Assembly (NCBI GenBank): GCA_050118555.1
Contig: JASFKQ010000041.1
Coordinates: 1-22,017, forward strand
DNA length: 22,017 nucleotides
Direction of reading: 5' to 3'
DNA from: CALKKN01 sp050118555
GTDB lineage: Bacteria; Pseudomonadota; Gammaproteobacteria; Xanthomonadales; SZUA-36
The notes beneath the pieces are model-generated. The model was given only the letters and a program-made list of their open reading frames with translations. It did not search any database and was not told where the DNA came from. The position numbers were made by a program, and so were the translations under genes. Shown here piece by piece: positions 1-7,033 of the stretch; position 1 is the first letter of the stretch; each line of letters starts with the position of its first letter.

Positions 1-356
1 TGCTGGAGCAGGAACATTTCGGCCCGGCATCGTTCGTCATCACGCACACGGATGCGGACTCGGCCCTGGCCGGCGCGGCCGTGACGGCCAGGGCGCGCGG
101 TGCGATCGCCACCCATGTGTACTCGGCGCGGGACGCGTTCCTGGACGCGGCCGAAAGCGCCTTCGTCGAGGCGGGCGCCTCGCTGACCTGTAACCTGACC
201 GGTCCGATGCCGCTGAATTTCGCGGCGGCCTACAGCGATATGCACGTGACCGGGCTCAACCCGGCGGGCAATGCCTGCCTGACGGACCTGGCGTTCGTAG
301 CGGATCGTTTCCGTATCGTGCAGTGCCGCTGGCCGGCCGGAAGCCGTCGGAGCTAA
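1..356 (+). CDS. paaN: PaaN-like aldehyde dehydrogenase, C-terminal part (5' end outside window)
   Basis: This is the last ~117 codons of a gene entering from the left; the reading frame begins at base 3 and stops with TAA at 354-356. The visible protein has the aldehyde dehydrogenase C-terminal pattern: EHFGPASFVI near its start, then VYSARD, then NLTGPMPLNFAAAYSDMHVT, GLNPAGNACLTDLAFVADRF and a closing RIVQCR. This resembles PaaN-type aldehyde dehydrogenases, which oxidise an aldehyde intermediate to an acid or CoA ester in the cytoplasm. The catalytic cysteine lies upstream of the window and cannot be checked. The stop overlaps the end of the convergent acyl-CoA ligase gene by 4 bases. In this setting it could oxidise aldehydes released by the carotenoid-oxygenase-like enzymes further along (inference). 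The family is fairly secure; the exact subfamily and substrate are less so. Confidence 0.65.
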   Translation, partial: LEQEHFGPASFVITHTDADSALAGAAVTARARGAIATHVYSARDAFLDAAESAFVEAGASLTCNLTGPMPLNFAAAYSDMHVTGLNPAGNACLTDLAFVADRFRIVQCRWPAGSRRS

Positions 357-1999
357 TCAAATCGCGTGCGGCGCAAGCGCATGCCCGCGGCTTCGCGGTC
401 CCAGGTATCGGGCGTCACGCCCTGTTCGCGGATTTCCACCTTCTTGACCTTGTTGGTGGGCGTGCGGGGCAGTTCCTCGATTACCCGGATGTAGCGCGGC
501 ACCATGTAGTGCGGCATGCGCGGCACCAGGTGTTCGGCGAGCGCGCGCGGATCGATGCCGCGGCCCGCCTTCGGCACCACCGCGACCAGGATCTCCTCGT
601 CGCCGAGTTCGCTCGGCAGGCCCACGACGGCCGCTTCGGCGACGTCTTCGAAGCCCAGCACCTCTGCCTCGACCTCGATCGACGAGACGTTCTCGCCGCG
701 CCGCCGTACCGCGTCCTTCTTGCGGTCGACGAAGTAGTAGTTGCCATCCGCATCGCGCCGCACCAGGTCCCCGGTGTGGAACCAGCCGTTGCGCCAGGCG
801 CGGGCGGTGGCTTCCGGGCGGTTCAGGTAGCCGGCGTTGACGGTCCAGGGCAGATCCGGGCGAACGATCAGCTCGCCGATCTGGCCGGTCGGCACCTCGT
901 AATCGTGGTCGTCGACCACGCGGCACTCGCAACCGGTGCGCGGCCGGCCCAGGCTGCCCGTAACGCGGCAGTCGATCTCGGTGATGAGCGGGCCGGACAA
1001 TTCGGTCATGTTAAAGCCGCTCAGATAGCTGAAGCCGTAGCGCTGCGCGACGTTGATCGCCTGCTGGTTCAGCATCAGGGTGATCATGCGCAGGCTGTTG
1101 TCGGCGTCGTCCGCGCGGTGCGGCGCCTTGTCCAGGAAGCTGGCCATCGAGCCGATCAGGCCGGACGTGGTGGTGGCGCCGGTTTGCCGAACGCGTTGCC
1201 AGAACTCGTCGGTTTTGAATCCGCCGAACAGCGCGATCCGCCCGCGGCTGCTCAGCCCGGCCATCACCGGCGCCACGCCACCGACGTGAAACATCGGCAG
1301 CTCGACCAGGATGCAGTCGTCCGGGGTCATGTAGCCGTAGGTCGACAGGCCAGTGGTGTACATGTGTCCGTAGGGGCACATCACGCCTTTCGACGGGCCG
1401 GTGGTGCCGGAGGTGAAAATCACCATCTGCAGGTCCCAGATGTCCACGTCGGCGGGTTGCGGCGCGGGTTCGCCGTCGTCGATGAGGTCGGTCATCACGA
1501 TTCCGACATCGTGCTTCGCCAGCGGTGGCGCGTCGTCGCCCACGCAGAACAGCTTTTTCAGGGGCAGTTCCCCGATCCGTTCCAGGCGCTCCACCAGCTG
1601 CGGGTGCAGGATCATCGCGCTTGCGCTGGATTCGAGGATGGCGTGCTGCAGGATGGCGCCGCGGTAGTCGACATTGATCGGCACGAACACGGCGCCCAGG
1701 TAGTTGAGCCCGAACCAGGCCCGCAGCATCGGCGCGCCGCTCGGCATCCAGGCCAGCACCAGGTCACCGCGCTGCACGCCGTGGTGGCGCAGGAAGCCGG
1801 CGCTTCGGCGGGCCTGCTCCAGCGTTTCCGCGCAGGTCCAGGTTTCACCGTCGGCGAACCGGAACTGAACCCGGTCGGGCGTCTCCCGCGCGTTGCGTTC
1901 CAGCAGGTACGGTAGCACGCAGTCGTCCCGGGCGGGACGGCCCGGTTGCATCCAGGGCGGGTGGAAGGCGGTGGTTTCGGAGTCCTTGCGGCGGTTCAT
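353..1999 (-). CDS. AMP-dependent acyl-CoA synthetase/ligase
   Basis: A class I adenylate-forming enzyme that activates a carboxylic acid to acyl-AMP and then to the CoA thioester in the cytoplasm. The start is taken as ATG at 1999 (548 aa); a TTG seven codons upstream is also in frame but less likely. Core motifs are all present, numbered from this ATG: phosphate loop TSGTTGPSKGV (196-206), FNMTE (329-333), GWFHTGD with D411, the hinge DRKKD (425-429), RRRGENVSSIEVE (432-444) and the C-terminal catalytic lysine in PTNKVKK (about K517). Length is normal for the family. The general layout resembles the CaiC/fatty-acyl and crotonobetaine-type ligases, but the substrate cannot be assigned. It lies 119 bases downstream of the TonB-dependent receptor on the same strand, with a strong hairpin between them. 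It converges on the PaaN-like gene with a 4-base overlap of the stop codons. Confidence 0.9.
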   Translation of the reverse strand: MNRRKDSETTAFHPPWMQPGRPARDDCVLPYLLERNARETPDRVQFRFADGETWTCAETLEQARRSAGFLRHHGVQRGDLVLAWMPSGAPMLRAWFGLNYLGAVFVPINVDYRGAILQHAILESSASAMILHPQLVERLERIGELPLKKLFCVGDDAPPLAKHDVGIVMTDLIDDGEPAPQPADVDIWDLQMVIFTSGTTGPSKGVMCPYGHMYTTGLSTYGYMTPDDCILVELPMFHVGGVAPVMAGLSSRGRIALFGGFKTDEFWQRVRQTGATTTSGLIGSMASFLDKAPHRADDADNSLRMITLMLNQQAINVAQRYGFSYLSGFNMTELSGPLITEIDCRVTGSLGRPRTGCECRVVDDHDYEVPTGQIGELIVRPDLPWTVNAGYLNRPEATARAWRNGWFHTGDLVRRDADGNYYFVDRKKDAVRRRGENVSSIEVEAEVLGFEDVAEAAVVGLPSELGDEEILVAVVPKAGRGIDPRALAEHLVPRMPHYMVPRYIRVIEELPRTPTNKVKKVEIREQGVTPDTWDREAAGMRLRRTRFD

Positions 2000-2041
2000 G
2001 GCTCCGCAATCATAAGGCAAAGGCCGGGGGCTGACGTGGAA

Positions 2042-2075
2042 ACGGTGGCGGAAACATCCTTGTCTCCGCCACCGT
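2042..2075 (-). terminator. 11-bp perfect hairpin between receptor and ligase genes
   Basis: The arms ACGGTGGCGGA (2042-2052) and TCCGCCACCGT (2065-2075) are exact reverse complements with a 12-base loop. It lies 43 bases past the receptor stop and 42 bases before the ligase ATG, both on the minus strand. No U-tract follows on the minus strand (the next bases read TTCCACG), so it is not a classic intrinsic terminator. It may protect the 3' end of the receptor mRNA or lower read-through into the ligase. The structure is certain; the function is not. Confidence 0.5.
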
Positions 2076-2118
2076 CGCCGATGGATCGAGCGGTTCGTCC
2101 CGCAGGACGATCACGCGC

Positions 2119-4482
2119 TCAGAAGTTCAGTCTGAAGTCGACACCATAGGTGCGTGGCGGTCCGTAATGGCCGACTTCCTCGCCGAAGAAGGGAATCACA
2201 CCCACGCGATAGGTCGTGTCCGCCGCGTTCTTGACCCAGGCCGACAGCGACCATTCGGTGTCCGTCGGCTCATAGGTCAGGCGACCGTCGATCAGGCCGT
2301 AGGAATCTTCCCAGTTCAGGTTGGCCGGCTGCCAGTACATCTTCGACTGCCAGTAGTAATTCACGTGCAGACGGAAGGCGTCGCTGAAGCTGCCGGAGCC
2401 GAAGGTCCAGTCCACGCCGACGTTGTACTGGTTGTCCGGTGTGCGCTGGAGCTTGTTGCCGGAGCTGTCGACACCACTGCTCTCGATGAAGTCGATGTAC
2501 TTGTGATCCAGCATCGAGCCGTTGGCGAATAACACCGCTCCGGCCCCGATCGCCCACTGGAACTCGACCTCGATGCCCTTGATCTCGGCGTCCGAGGCGT
2601 TGTCCGTCAGGTTGCACAGGCAGTCCTGGTTGGTCTGCTGCACCTGCAGGTCCTTGTAGTCCATGTAGAACGCGGTCGCGTTCAGGCGCATGGTGCCGTC
2701 CATCAGGGTCGACTTGAAGCCGATTTCGTAGTTGGTCACGGTCTCGGGATCGAACGGAATGGTGGCCCCGATCGCGTTGGCCGGCGTGTCTTCGTAGCCG
2801 CCGCCCTTGAAGCCCGTGGAGATGCTGCCGTACCAGTACCAGTTCTCGCTGGGTTCGAACTCCAGGATGCCCTGGGGCGTGAACTCCCGCCAGGTGTCGC
2901 CGTAGTCGACGTTGCTGAACGGCTCGGTCAGCGGCGTCAGCGGCACCGGGTCGGTCGGCGTGAAGCGGTCGCCGGTCGCAACCTCGATGCCGTCCACGAG
3001 ACCGTCCTTCTTGTCCTCGGTGTAGCGACCGCCCAGGGTGAATTTCCAGGCGTCGCTGAACTGGTAGCCCAGCTGTGCGAACGCGGCGATACTGCTCATC
3101 TTGCCGCGGTTGTTCCAGTGGCTCTCGCCGCTGAGCGTGGGCAGGGCGCCGGTGATGCTCTCACCGAAGAAGCGGTCGAACTTGTCGACCTTGTCGTGCC
3201 GGTAATAGCCACCGACGATCCAGTCCCAGGCGCTGTCGCCGTTCGAGGTCAGGCGGACCTCCTCGCTGAACGACTTGATCTTCGCGTCCTCGCGAACGGG
3301 TTCGGAGAAGAGCAGGATGGCTCCCAGGCCCAGGTCGCGGGTAGCCGCGAAGGCCATGAAGTCAGGGAAGCTGGCCAACGTGTCGAACACGTCAGGGCCG
3401 GCGCCCGTCTGGTCGTAGAGCTGGCCGGAATCGACGTCGCGGTACCCGGTCAGCGAGGTCAGGTCGAATCCGTCGAAGACCCATTCGAGATCGGCCGTGA
3501 AGCCCACGCTTTTCCGGTGGAAGTATTGGGTGTGATAGAACTCGTCGCCCTTGTACAGCGAACGCTCGGGGACGCTGACCCGCGGGTCGGTGAGGCCGAG
3601 GAACGCGCGCAGCGCGCTCCAGGGGCGGAAGCTGGAATTTGCCAGGCTCGCCGGGTGCGGGTCCGCCACGGCGACGCTGTTCAGCCCGTTGGACGAATCC
3701 TTGTTGTAGTCCACGATGAACCGCGCTTTGAAGCTGGCGTCGTCCGGATCGTACAGCAACTGTCCGCGGAACTGCCGGGAATCCACGTTCTCGAGATCGC
3801 GGTCGTTCAGCAGGTCGTAGGCATAGCCGTCATGCTTGCGGGTCTGGAACGAGAACCGCCCGGCCCAATCGTCGTTGAGCGCGCCGGTGTAGAAGCCGTT
3901 GGTCACCACGGATTGATAGTTGCCGAGCGAGATCATGACCTGGCCGGCTTTCTCGAATTCCGGCTGCTTGGTATACACGCTCAGCGCACCGCCGACGACG
4001 TTCTTGCCGAGCAGCACGCCCTGCGGGCCGCGGATGATCTCGATGCGGTCGATGTCGTAGAAGTCGACGTTGATGTCGCCGGTGCGGCCGAGGTAGACGT
4101 CGTCCAGGAACAAGCCGATCGAGGGATCCGCCGTGGGGGAGTCGAGGCGTGTATTGGTCACGCCGCGAATGTTCAGCTCGAGGTCGAGCGGCGTCAGGGA
4201 GGTCAGCGAAAACGACGGCGTCGAGTTCGCCAGATCGTTTACGTCGAAGATCCGGTTGGCCTCGATGGTGTCGCCGGTGACGGCGGTGACGGCGACCGGA
4301 GTGGTCTGGAGGTTCTCTTCGCGGCGCTGTGCGGTCACCGTGACCTCTTCCAGCGCTCTGTTTTCGTTGTCCTGGGCCTGGGCTGCGGGCATCTGCGCGC
4401 CAAGACCTATGGCAGTGATGACGGCGGCCTGGATCGCTCGCGTCAGGGGGTGTTTTCTCGGATCACGGTGTGCATGGTTCAT
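2119..4482 (-). CDS. TonB-dependent outer membrane receptor
   Basis: 787 aa, the usual length for this family. It would import a large or poorly permeable substrate across the outer membrane using TonB/ExbBD energy. The N-terminus has a signal peptide: basic residues, a hydrophobic stretch at about 17-30, then a likely cleavage after AQA (about residue 36). A TonB box follows (EEVTVTAQRR, 45-54), then a plug domain with the hallmark RGPQGVLLGKNVVGGALSVY at about 150-170. The remainder is a beta-barrel rich in alternating aromatic residues, ending in DFRLNF with the terminal phenylalanine needed for BAM insertion. The sequence resembles receptors found beside catabolic clusters and is unlike classical siderophore receptors, but the ligand is unknown. 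The ATG at 4482 is preceded by a purine-rich stretch (AGAGAGCGCAGACAAAG). It is the likely entry point for the substrate of the neighbouring catabolic genes (inference from position and a shared upstream motif). Confidence 0.93.
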   Translation of the reverse strand: MNHAHRDPRKHPLTRAIQAAVITAIGLGAQMPAAQAQDNENRALEEVTVTAQRREENLQTTPVAVTAVTGDTIEANRIFDVNDLANSTPSFSLTSLTPLDLELNIRGVTNTRLDSPTADPSIGLFLDDVYLGRTGDINVDFYDIDRIEIIRGPQGVLLGKNVVGGALSVYTKQPEFEKAGQVMISLGNYQSVVTNGFYTGALNDDWAGRFSFQTRKHDGYAYDLLNDRDLENVDSRQFRGQLLYDPDDASFKARFIVDYNKDSSNGLNSVAVADPHPASLANSSFRPWSALRAFLGLTDPRVSVPERSLYKGDEFYHTQYFHRKSVGFTADLEWVFDGFDLTSLTGYRDVDSGQLYDQTGAGPDVFDTLASFPDFMAFAATRDLGLGAILLFSEPVREDAKIKSFSEEVRLTSNGDSAWDWIVGGYYRHDKVDKFDRFFGESITGALPTLSGESHWNNRGKMSSIAAFAQLGYQFSDAWKFTLGGRYTEDKKDGLVDGIEVATGDRFTPTDPVPLTPLTEPFSNVDYGDTWREFTPQGILEFEPSENWYWYGSISTGFKGGGYEDTPANAIGATIPFDPETVTNYEIGFKSTLMDGTMRLNATAFYMDYKDLQVQQTNQDCLCNLTDNASDAEIKGIEVEFQWAIGAGAVLFANGSMLDHKYIDFIESSGVDSSGNKLQRTPDNQYNVGVDWTFGSGSFSDAFRLHVNYYWQSKMYWQPANLNWEDSYGLIDGRLTYEPTDTEWSLSAWVKNAADTTYRVGVIPFFGEEVGHYGPPRTYGVDFRLNF

Positions 4483-4577
4483 CTTTGTCTGCGCTCTCTA
4501 GAGTCGGTTTCGGGAACGAAATGCAAACAGCCTCGTTGTTTTCACCAGTTCGTGAGGCCTGGCGTAGGGCCGCTCAT

Positions 4578-4595
4578 GCTTGCATAATTAGACTA
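4578..4595. promoter_or_regulatory. Shared 18-bp motif, copy 1 (receptor promoter)
   Basis: Reads GCTTGCATAATTAGACTA on the + strand. It is one of five near-identical sites in this window, each in a divergent intergenic region; nine positions are invariant (C2, T3, T4, C6, A7, A10, T12, A15, C16). Here it lies 95 bases upstream of the receptor ATG, and on its other side is the relic oxidoreductase gene at 4715. Its complement supplies the candidate -10 box (TAGTCT) of the receptor promoter. It is a putative operator; the regulator is not in the window. Confidence 0.65.
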
Positions 4596-4618
4596 GCCTC
4601 AAAAATCGGTTCGTGCAA
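4590..4618 (-). promoter_or_regulatory. Candidate sigma-70 promoter for the TonB-dependent receptor
   Basis: On the minus strand, TTGCAC (4618-4613) and TAGTCT (4595-4590) are separated by exactly 17 bases. These are reasonable -35 and -10 boxes and would give a 5' leader of about 100 bases. The -10 box lies inside the shared 18-bp motif, so a protein bound there would block or control polymerase access. This is inferred from spacing and consensus only. Confidence 0.4.
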
Positions 4619-4714
4619 GCATCTCGCGGTCCGGTCCGTGCGGCACCCCGTTTGAAGGGCATTTATCGGGTAAATTCGGCGCTTTCGGGTCGCCGACCAA
4701 TGGAGACTGGGTCA

Positions 4715-4914
4715 ATGTAGGCTGTCGTGTGCCGGGAATTTGGTTCTGTTGAGAAACTCACATTGGAAGACATTCCGGATCCGACACCGGGGCCAGGGAG
4801 GTTCTGCTGGGGACTCATGCCGCCAGCCGTACTTTTCCGCTCGAGCGCTACGGCGAGGCCTTCGCGACGATCAGCGAAGGCCTTGCGGCAGGCAAGACCC
4901 TCATTTCGACCTGA
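4715..4914 (+). pseudogene. Relic of a zinc-type NADPH:quinone oxidoreductase / alcohol dehydrogenase gene
   Basis: Only the two ends of the gene remain. ATG at 4715 is followed at once by a TAG stop (4718-4720). The reading frame after it still gives AVVCREFGSVEKLTLEDIPD and PTPGPG, the recognisable N-terminus of a quinone oxidoreductase. About base 4799 one base has been lost: from 4801 the next frame reads VLLGTHAAS, continuing the family N-terminus. It then jumps directly to RTFPLERYGEAFATISEGLA and AGKTLIST with a stop at 4912-4914, which is the family C-terminus. Most of the gene (by comparison with a usual ~325-residue protein, roughly 260 or more codons) is therefore deleted. A GGAGA ribosome binding site survives upstream (4702-4706). 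The relic faces the receptor gene across motif copy 1, so it was probably once a divergent member of this gene set. It cannot make a functional enzyme. Confidence 0.8.
4856..4883. repeat. 10-bp perfect inverted repeat inside the oxidoreductase relic
   Basis: AGGCCTTCGC (4856-4865) and GCGAAGGCCT (4874-4883) are exact reverse complements around an 8-base loop. It lies within the surviving C-terminal codons of the relic and 34 bases beyond the stop of the minus-strand gene at 4917. No U-run follows on either strand. It may now end or stabilise the minus-strand operon transcript, or may simply be a leftover of coding sequence. Confidence 0.4.
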
Positions 4915-4916
4915 CG

Positions 4917-5297
4917 TCAGGCGAACAGTGCCCGCGCCTGGGCCGTGTCGAGGTACTCCTCCAGTTCCGTGATCCGGCCGTCTTCCACCTGGCAGATCGC
5001 GCAGGCGTGCAGCGCGAAGGGATCGCCCGAAGCGAGTGTGCCGCGCAGGATATGCTGTTGCACGAAGCCGCCGGGGAAGGCGATCCGCTTGGTGACATCG
5101 TAGTTCAGGTTGTTCAATTTGCCGTGCACGAACTTCATCGTTTCGATGTTCTCGTCCACGGTCTGCACTTTATCGTCGAAGTTGTGCCAGATGCGCGCTG
5201 CCGGATGGTACACGGCGCGTATGCCGGCCTCGTCGGCCACGTTCAGTGCGTCGATGAAGCGATCGGCCACGGCAATCGGGTCGTTGGCGTCAGTCAT
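4917..5297 (-). CDS. SnoaL/NTF2-fold small protein
   Basis: 126 aa, normal for a single NTF2-fold domain. This fold (SnoaL, ketosteroid isomerase and relatives) forms a cone-shaped pocket used for isomerisation, cyclisation, dehydration or hydrolysis of hydrophobic ligands. Visible features are an N-terminal helix (DRFIDALNVADEAGIRAVY), an HPAARIWHNFD segment lining the expected pocket, and the late strand pair HACAICQVEDGRITELEEYL, with the common DGRI-x-ELEEY ending. It is the last gene of a minus operon: the upstream gene's final codons (GCG GAG TAA) carry the GGAG ribosome binding site for this ATG, with only 6 bases between stop and start, so translation is probably coupled. The reaction is unknown. 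It is clearly different in sequence from the limonene-epoxide-hydrolase-like neighbour. Confidence 0.85.
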   Translation of the reverse strand: MTDANDPIAVADRFIDALNVADEAGIRAVYHPAARIWHNFDDKVQTVDENIETMKFVHGKLNNLNYDVTKRIAFPGGFVQQHILRGTLASGDPFALHACAICQVEDGRITELEEYLDTAQARALFA

Positions 5298-5303
5298 GTT
5301 GGT

Positions 5304-5675
5304 TTACTCCGCTTTTTTCTGGTCCATTTCGAAATAGTCTCGCCAGGCGCAGATCTTGCCGTCACGGAACTCGAAGATGCCCATGTACGGATGCGCGATG
5401 ACCTCGTCGGTCCGCGTGTCCAGGTACTCCTCGTAGCCCTCGACGAAGACCTCGTTCTCGGTTTCGGCGAACCGGTCGATGCGCCACTTCACATCGGCGG
5501 TGATCTCCCGGTAGCGGTTCAGGAACTTGCGAACCCAGTCCTTGCCGATCAGCGGCCGGGACCCGACGTGGTAGTGGTAGACGACGTCGTCGGTCAGGAA
5601 ACCGAGAAAGGCCTCGTCATCGTGCTCTGCGGTCGCCTGCATCACCTGCCTGACCGTATCGATCTTGTTGTTCAT
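5304..5675 (-). CDS. Limonene-1,2-epoxide-hydrolase-like NTF2-fold protein (copy A)
   Basis: 123 aa, a single NTF2-fold domain. It is a close paralogue of the protein at 7541-7954, sharing the blocks RPLIGKDWVR, PYMGIFEFRDGK and WRDY. The late WRDYF (111-115) matches the segment that carries the second catalytic aspartate in limonene epoxide hydrolase (here D113). The other part of that active site, an Arg-x-Asp pair, appears here as Gly80-Tyr-Glu82 (…VEGYEEYL…), so the arginine is missing and the aspartate is replaced by glutamate. Epoxide hydrolysis is therefore not assured; an isomerase or dehydratase role is possible. GGGAG lies about 8 bases before the ATG. It sits 27 bases downstream of the acyl-CoA dehydrogenase gene and is translationally linked to the next NTF2-fold gene, so it probably acts on a CoA-ester or related intermediate (inference). 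Confidence 0.85.
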   Translation of the reverse strand: MNNKIDTVRQVMQATAEHDDEAFLGFLTDDVVYHYHVGSRPLIGKDWVRKFLNRYREITADVKWRIDRFAETENEVFVEGYEEYLDTRTDEVIAHPYMGIFEFRDGKICAWRDYFEMDQKKAE

Positions 5676-5702
5676 GTGCTTTCTCCCATGCTGGTTCGGG
5701 TT

Positions 5703-6881
5703 TCAGAAATCCCATTGGCGCGCGACCAGGTCCCTCAGGACCTCCGGGGTTCCGCCGCCCAGTGCGAAAATGCGTGATTCGCGGAAGATCCGCTCCAGCC
5801 GGGCCTCGCCGGCGTACGCGCGCCCGCCCAGCAGGTGCAGTGAATCCCGGGCGCAGCGTTCCAGCACAGCGCTGGCGCGGGTCTTCAGCAGCGCCAGGTC
5901 GGCAACCGCCGGGTCGCCGGATTCGACGCGCTGCACGCAGTGGTCGAGATAGGCGTAAGCCGACCGGATCCGCCCCGCCATGTCGACCAGGCAATGCCGC
6001 ACGGCCTGGTGATCGACCAGGCGTTTGCCGAAGGTTTCCCGAGCGCGCGCCCAGGCGAGCGCTTCGGCCACGGCGGCCCGGGCCAGAGCGAGCGCCGCCG
6101 CGACGCCGCTGATCCGTTCGATGTTGAATTGTCCTGCAAGCTCGCGAAAACCGCCGCCCTGGGCACCGATGAGGCAATCGGGCGCCAATTCGACGTGGTC
6201 AAAGCGGACGGTTCCAATGCTGGCGTTGTACCACTGCAGGCCTTCGACGGGCGAGCGGTCGACACCCGGCTGCGCGGTATCCACGAGGAACAGCGAGATT
6301 CCGTCTTGCCCGCCCTCCATGCGAACGGCCGTGAGCACATAATCGGCGCGCATCAGCCCCGAGATCAGGGTCTTTTCGCCGCTCAGCCGCCACCCGTCCC
6401 CGGCCTTTTGCGCAACCGTCTGCATGTGCGACAGGTCCGAGCCGCCGCCGGGCTCCGTCACCGCGAACGCCAACTTCTTCGCGCCCGCCAGCACGGGCCG
6501 GACCACCTCTGCTTCCAGCCGGCTATGGCCGGAGCGGAGCACCGGCGGCAGGGCGATCCAGTGAGTGGCCAGATCGGCATAGACCACGCCGGAACCCAGG
6601 CGATGCATCTCTTCGGCTACGGTGATGCGGTCGTACAGGCCGCCGCCGTCGCCGCTGCCGCCGAGCGCTTCGGGAAAGCCCAGGCCGAGGATGCCGGCCT
6701 CGGCAGCCTGGGCGTACAGCGCATCCGGGAAGGTTCCGGTGCGGTTCCAACTCTCCAGCTGCGGCGCGATGCGTTCCTCGACGAATCGGCGGACCCGCTC
6801 GCGCCAGCGACCGTGGGCTTGTGTCATTCCCGGGGCCGGCGGCCGCAGACCATCGAAATCGGGCGGTTCCCGGCGGCTCAT
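5703..6881 (-). CDS. Acyl-CoA dehydrogenase family protein
   Basis: 392 aa, the full length of a standard FAD-containing acyl-CoA dehydrogenase, which introduces a 2,3-double bond into an acyl-CoA. Seen in order: an N-terminal helical domain (RRFVEERIAPQLESWNRTGT), the flavin/substrate motif AFAVTEPGGGSDL (138-150), LSGEKTLISG, the beta-domain, and the C-terminal helices with RETFGKRLVDHQAV (281-294) and ESRIFALGGGTPEVL. The usual catalytic glutamate of the IYEGT-type motif is a glycine here (about G376 in GGGTPE). A glutamate at E255 in NIERI matches the position used by isovaleryl- and long-chain-type enzymes, so it is probably the base. It heads a minus operon with two NTF2-fold genes. An internal Met at residue 19 is a possible alternative start, as no strong ribosome binding site precedes the first ATG. 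Confidence 0.92.
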   Translation of the reverse strand: MSRREPPDFDGLRPPAPGMTQAHGRWRERVRRFVEERIAPQLESWNRTGTFPDALYAQAAEAGILGLGFPEALGGSGDGGGLYDRITVAEEMHRLGSGVVYADLATHWIALPPVLRSGHSRLEAEVVRPVLAGAKKLAFAVTEPGGGSDLSHMQTVAQKAGDGWRLSGEKTLISGLMRADYVLTAVRMEGGQDGISLFLVDTAQPGVDRSPVEGLQWYNASIGTVRFDHVELAPDCLIGAQGGGFRELAGQFNIERISGVAAALALARAAVAEALAWARARETFGKRLVDHQAVRHCLVDMAGRIRSAYAYLDHCVQRVESGDPAVADLALLKTRASAVLERCARDSLHLLGGRAYAGEARLERIFRESRIFALGGGTPEVLRDLVARQWDF

Positions 6882-6936
6882 CGTCTGTCCGGCCGGGGTC
6901 GCTGCGGGCTATCGAAAAATGGACGGATCATGTTTA

Positions 6937-6954
6937 ACTTGCATAAGTGAACCA
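6937..6954. promoter_or_regulatory. Shared 18-bp motif, copy 2
   Basis: Reads ACTTGCATAAGTGAACCA on the + strand, the most divergent of the five copies at its right end, but with all nine invariant positions kept. It lies between the divergent acyl-CoA dehydrogenase (ATG at 6881, -) and the NTF2-fold gene (ATG at 7034, +), 55 and 79 bases away. Its TTGCAT is a candidate -35 box for the + gene. Confidence 0.6.
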
Positions 6955-6968
6955 ATTGTTTTTAGCAT
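6939..6968 (+). promoter_or_regulatory. Candidate promoter for the NTF2-fold gene at 7034
   Basis: TTGCAT (6939-6944) and TAGCAT (6963-6968) are separated by 18 bases, with an AT-rich spacer in an otherwise GC-rich region. The -35 box lies inside motif copy 2. Predicted from consensus and spacing only. Confidence 0.35.
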
Positions 6969-7033
6969 GATAGCAGAATCGGGCGTGCTGTCTGCATGTC
7001 CGGCCGATTACCGAACCCATGGAGACCCGGTAC

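Noticed and set aside
323..1915. A 530-codon open frame on the plus strand
   Set aside because: It is antisense to the acyl-CoA ligase, which has a complete set of adenylation motifs; the plus-strand translation has none.
3118..4587. A 489-codon open frame on the plus strand
   Set aside because: It is antisense to the TonB-dependent receptor and runs into its promoter region; no domain is visible.
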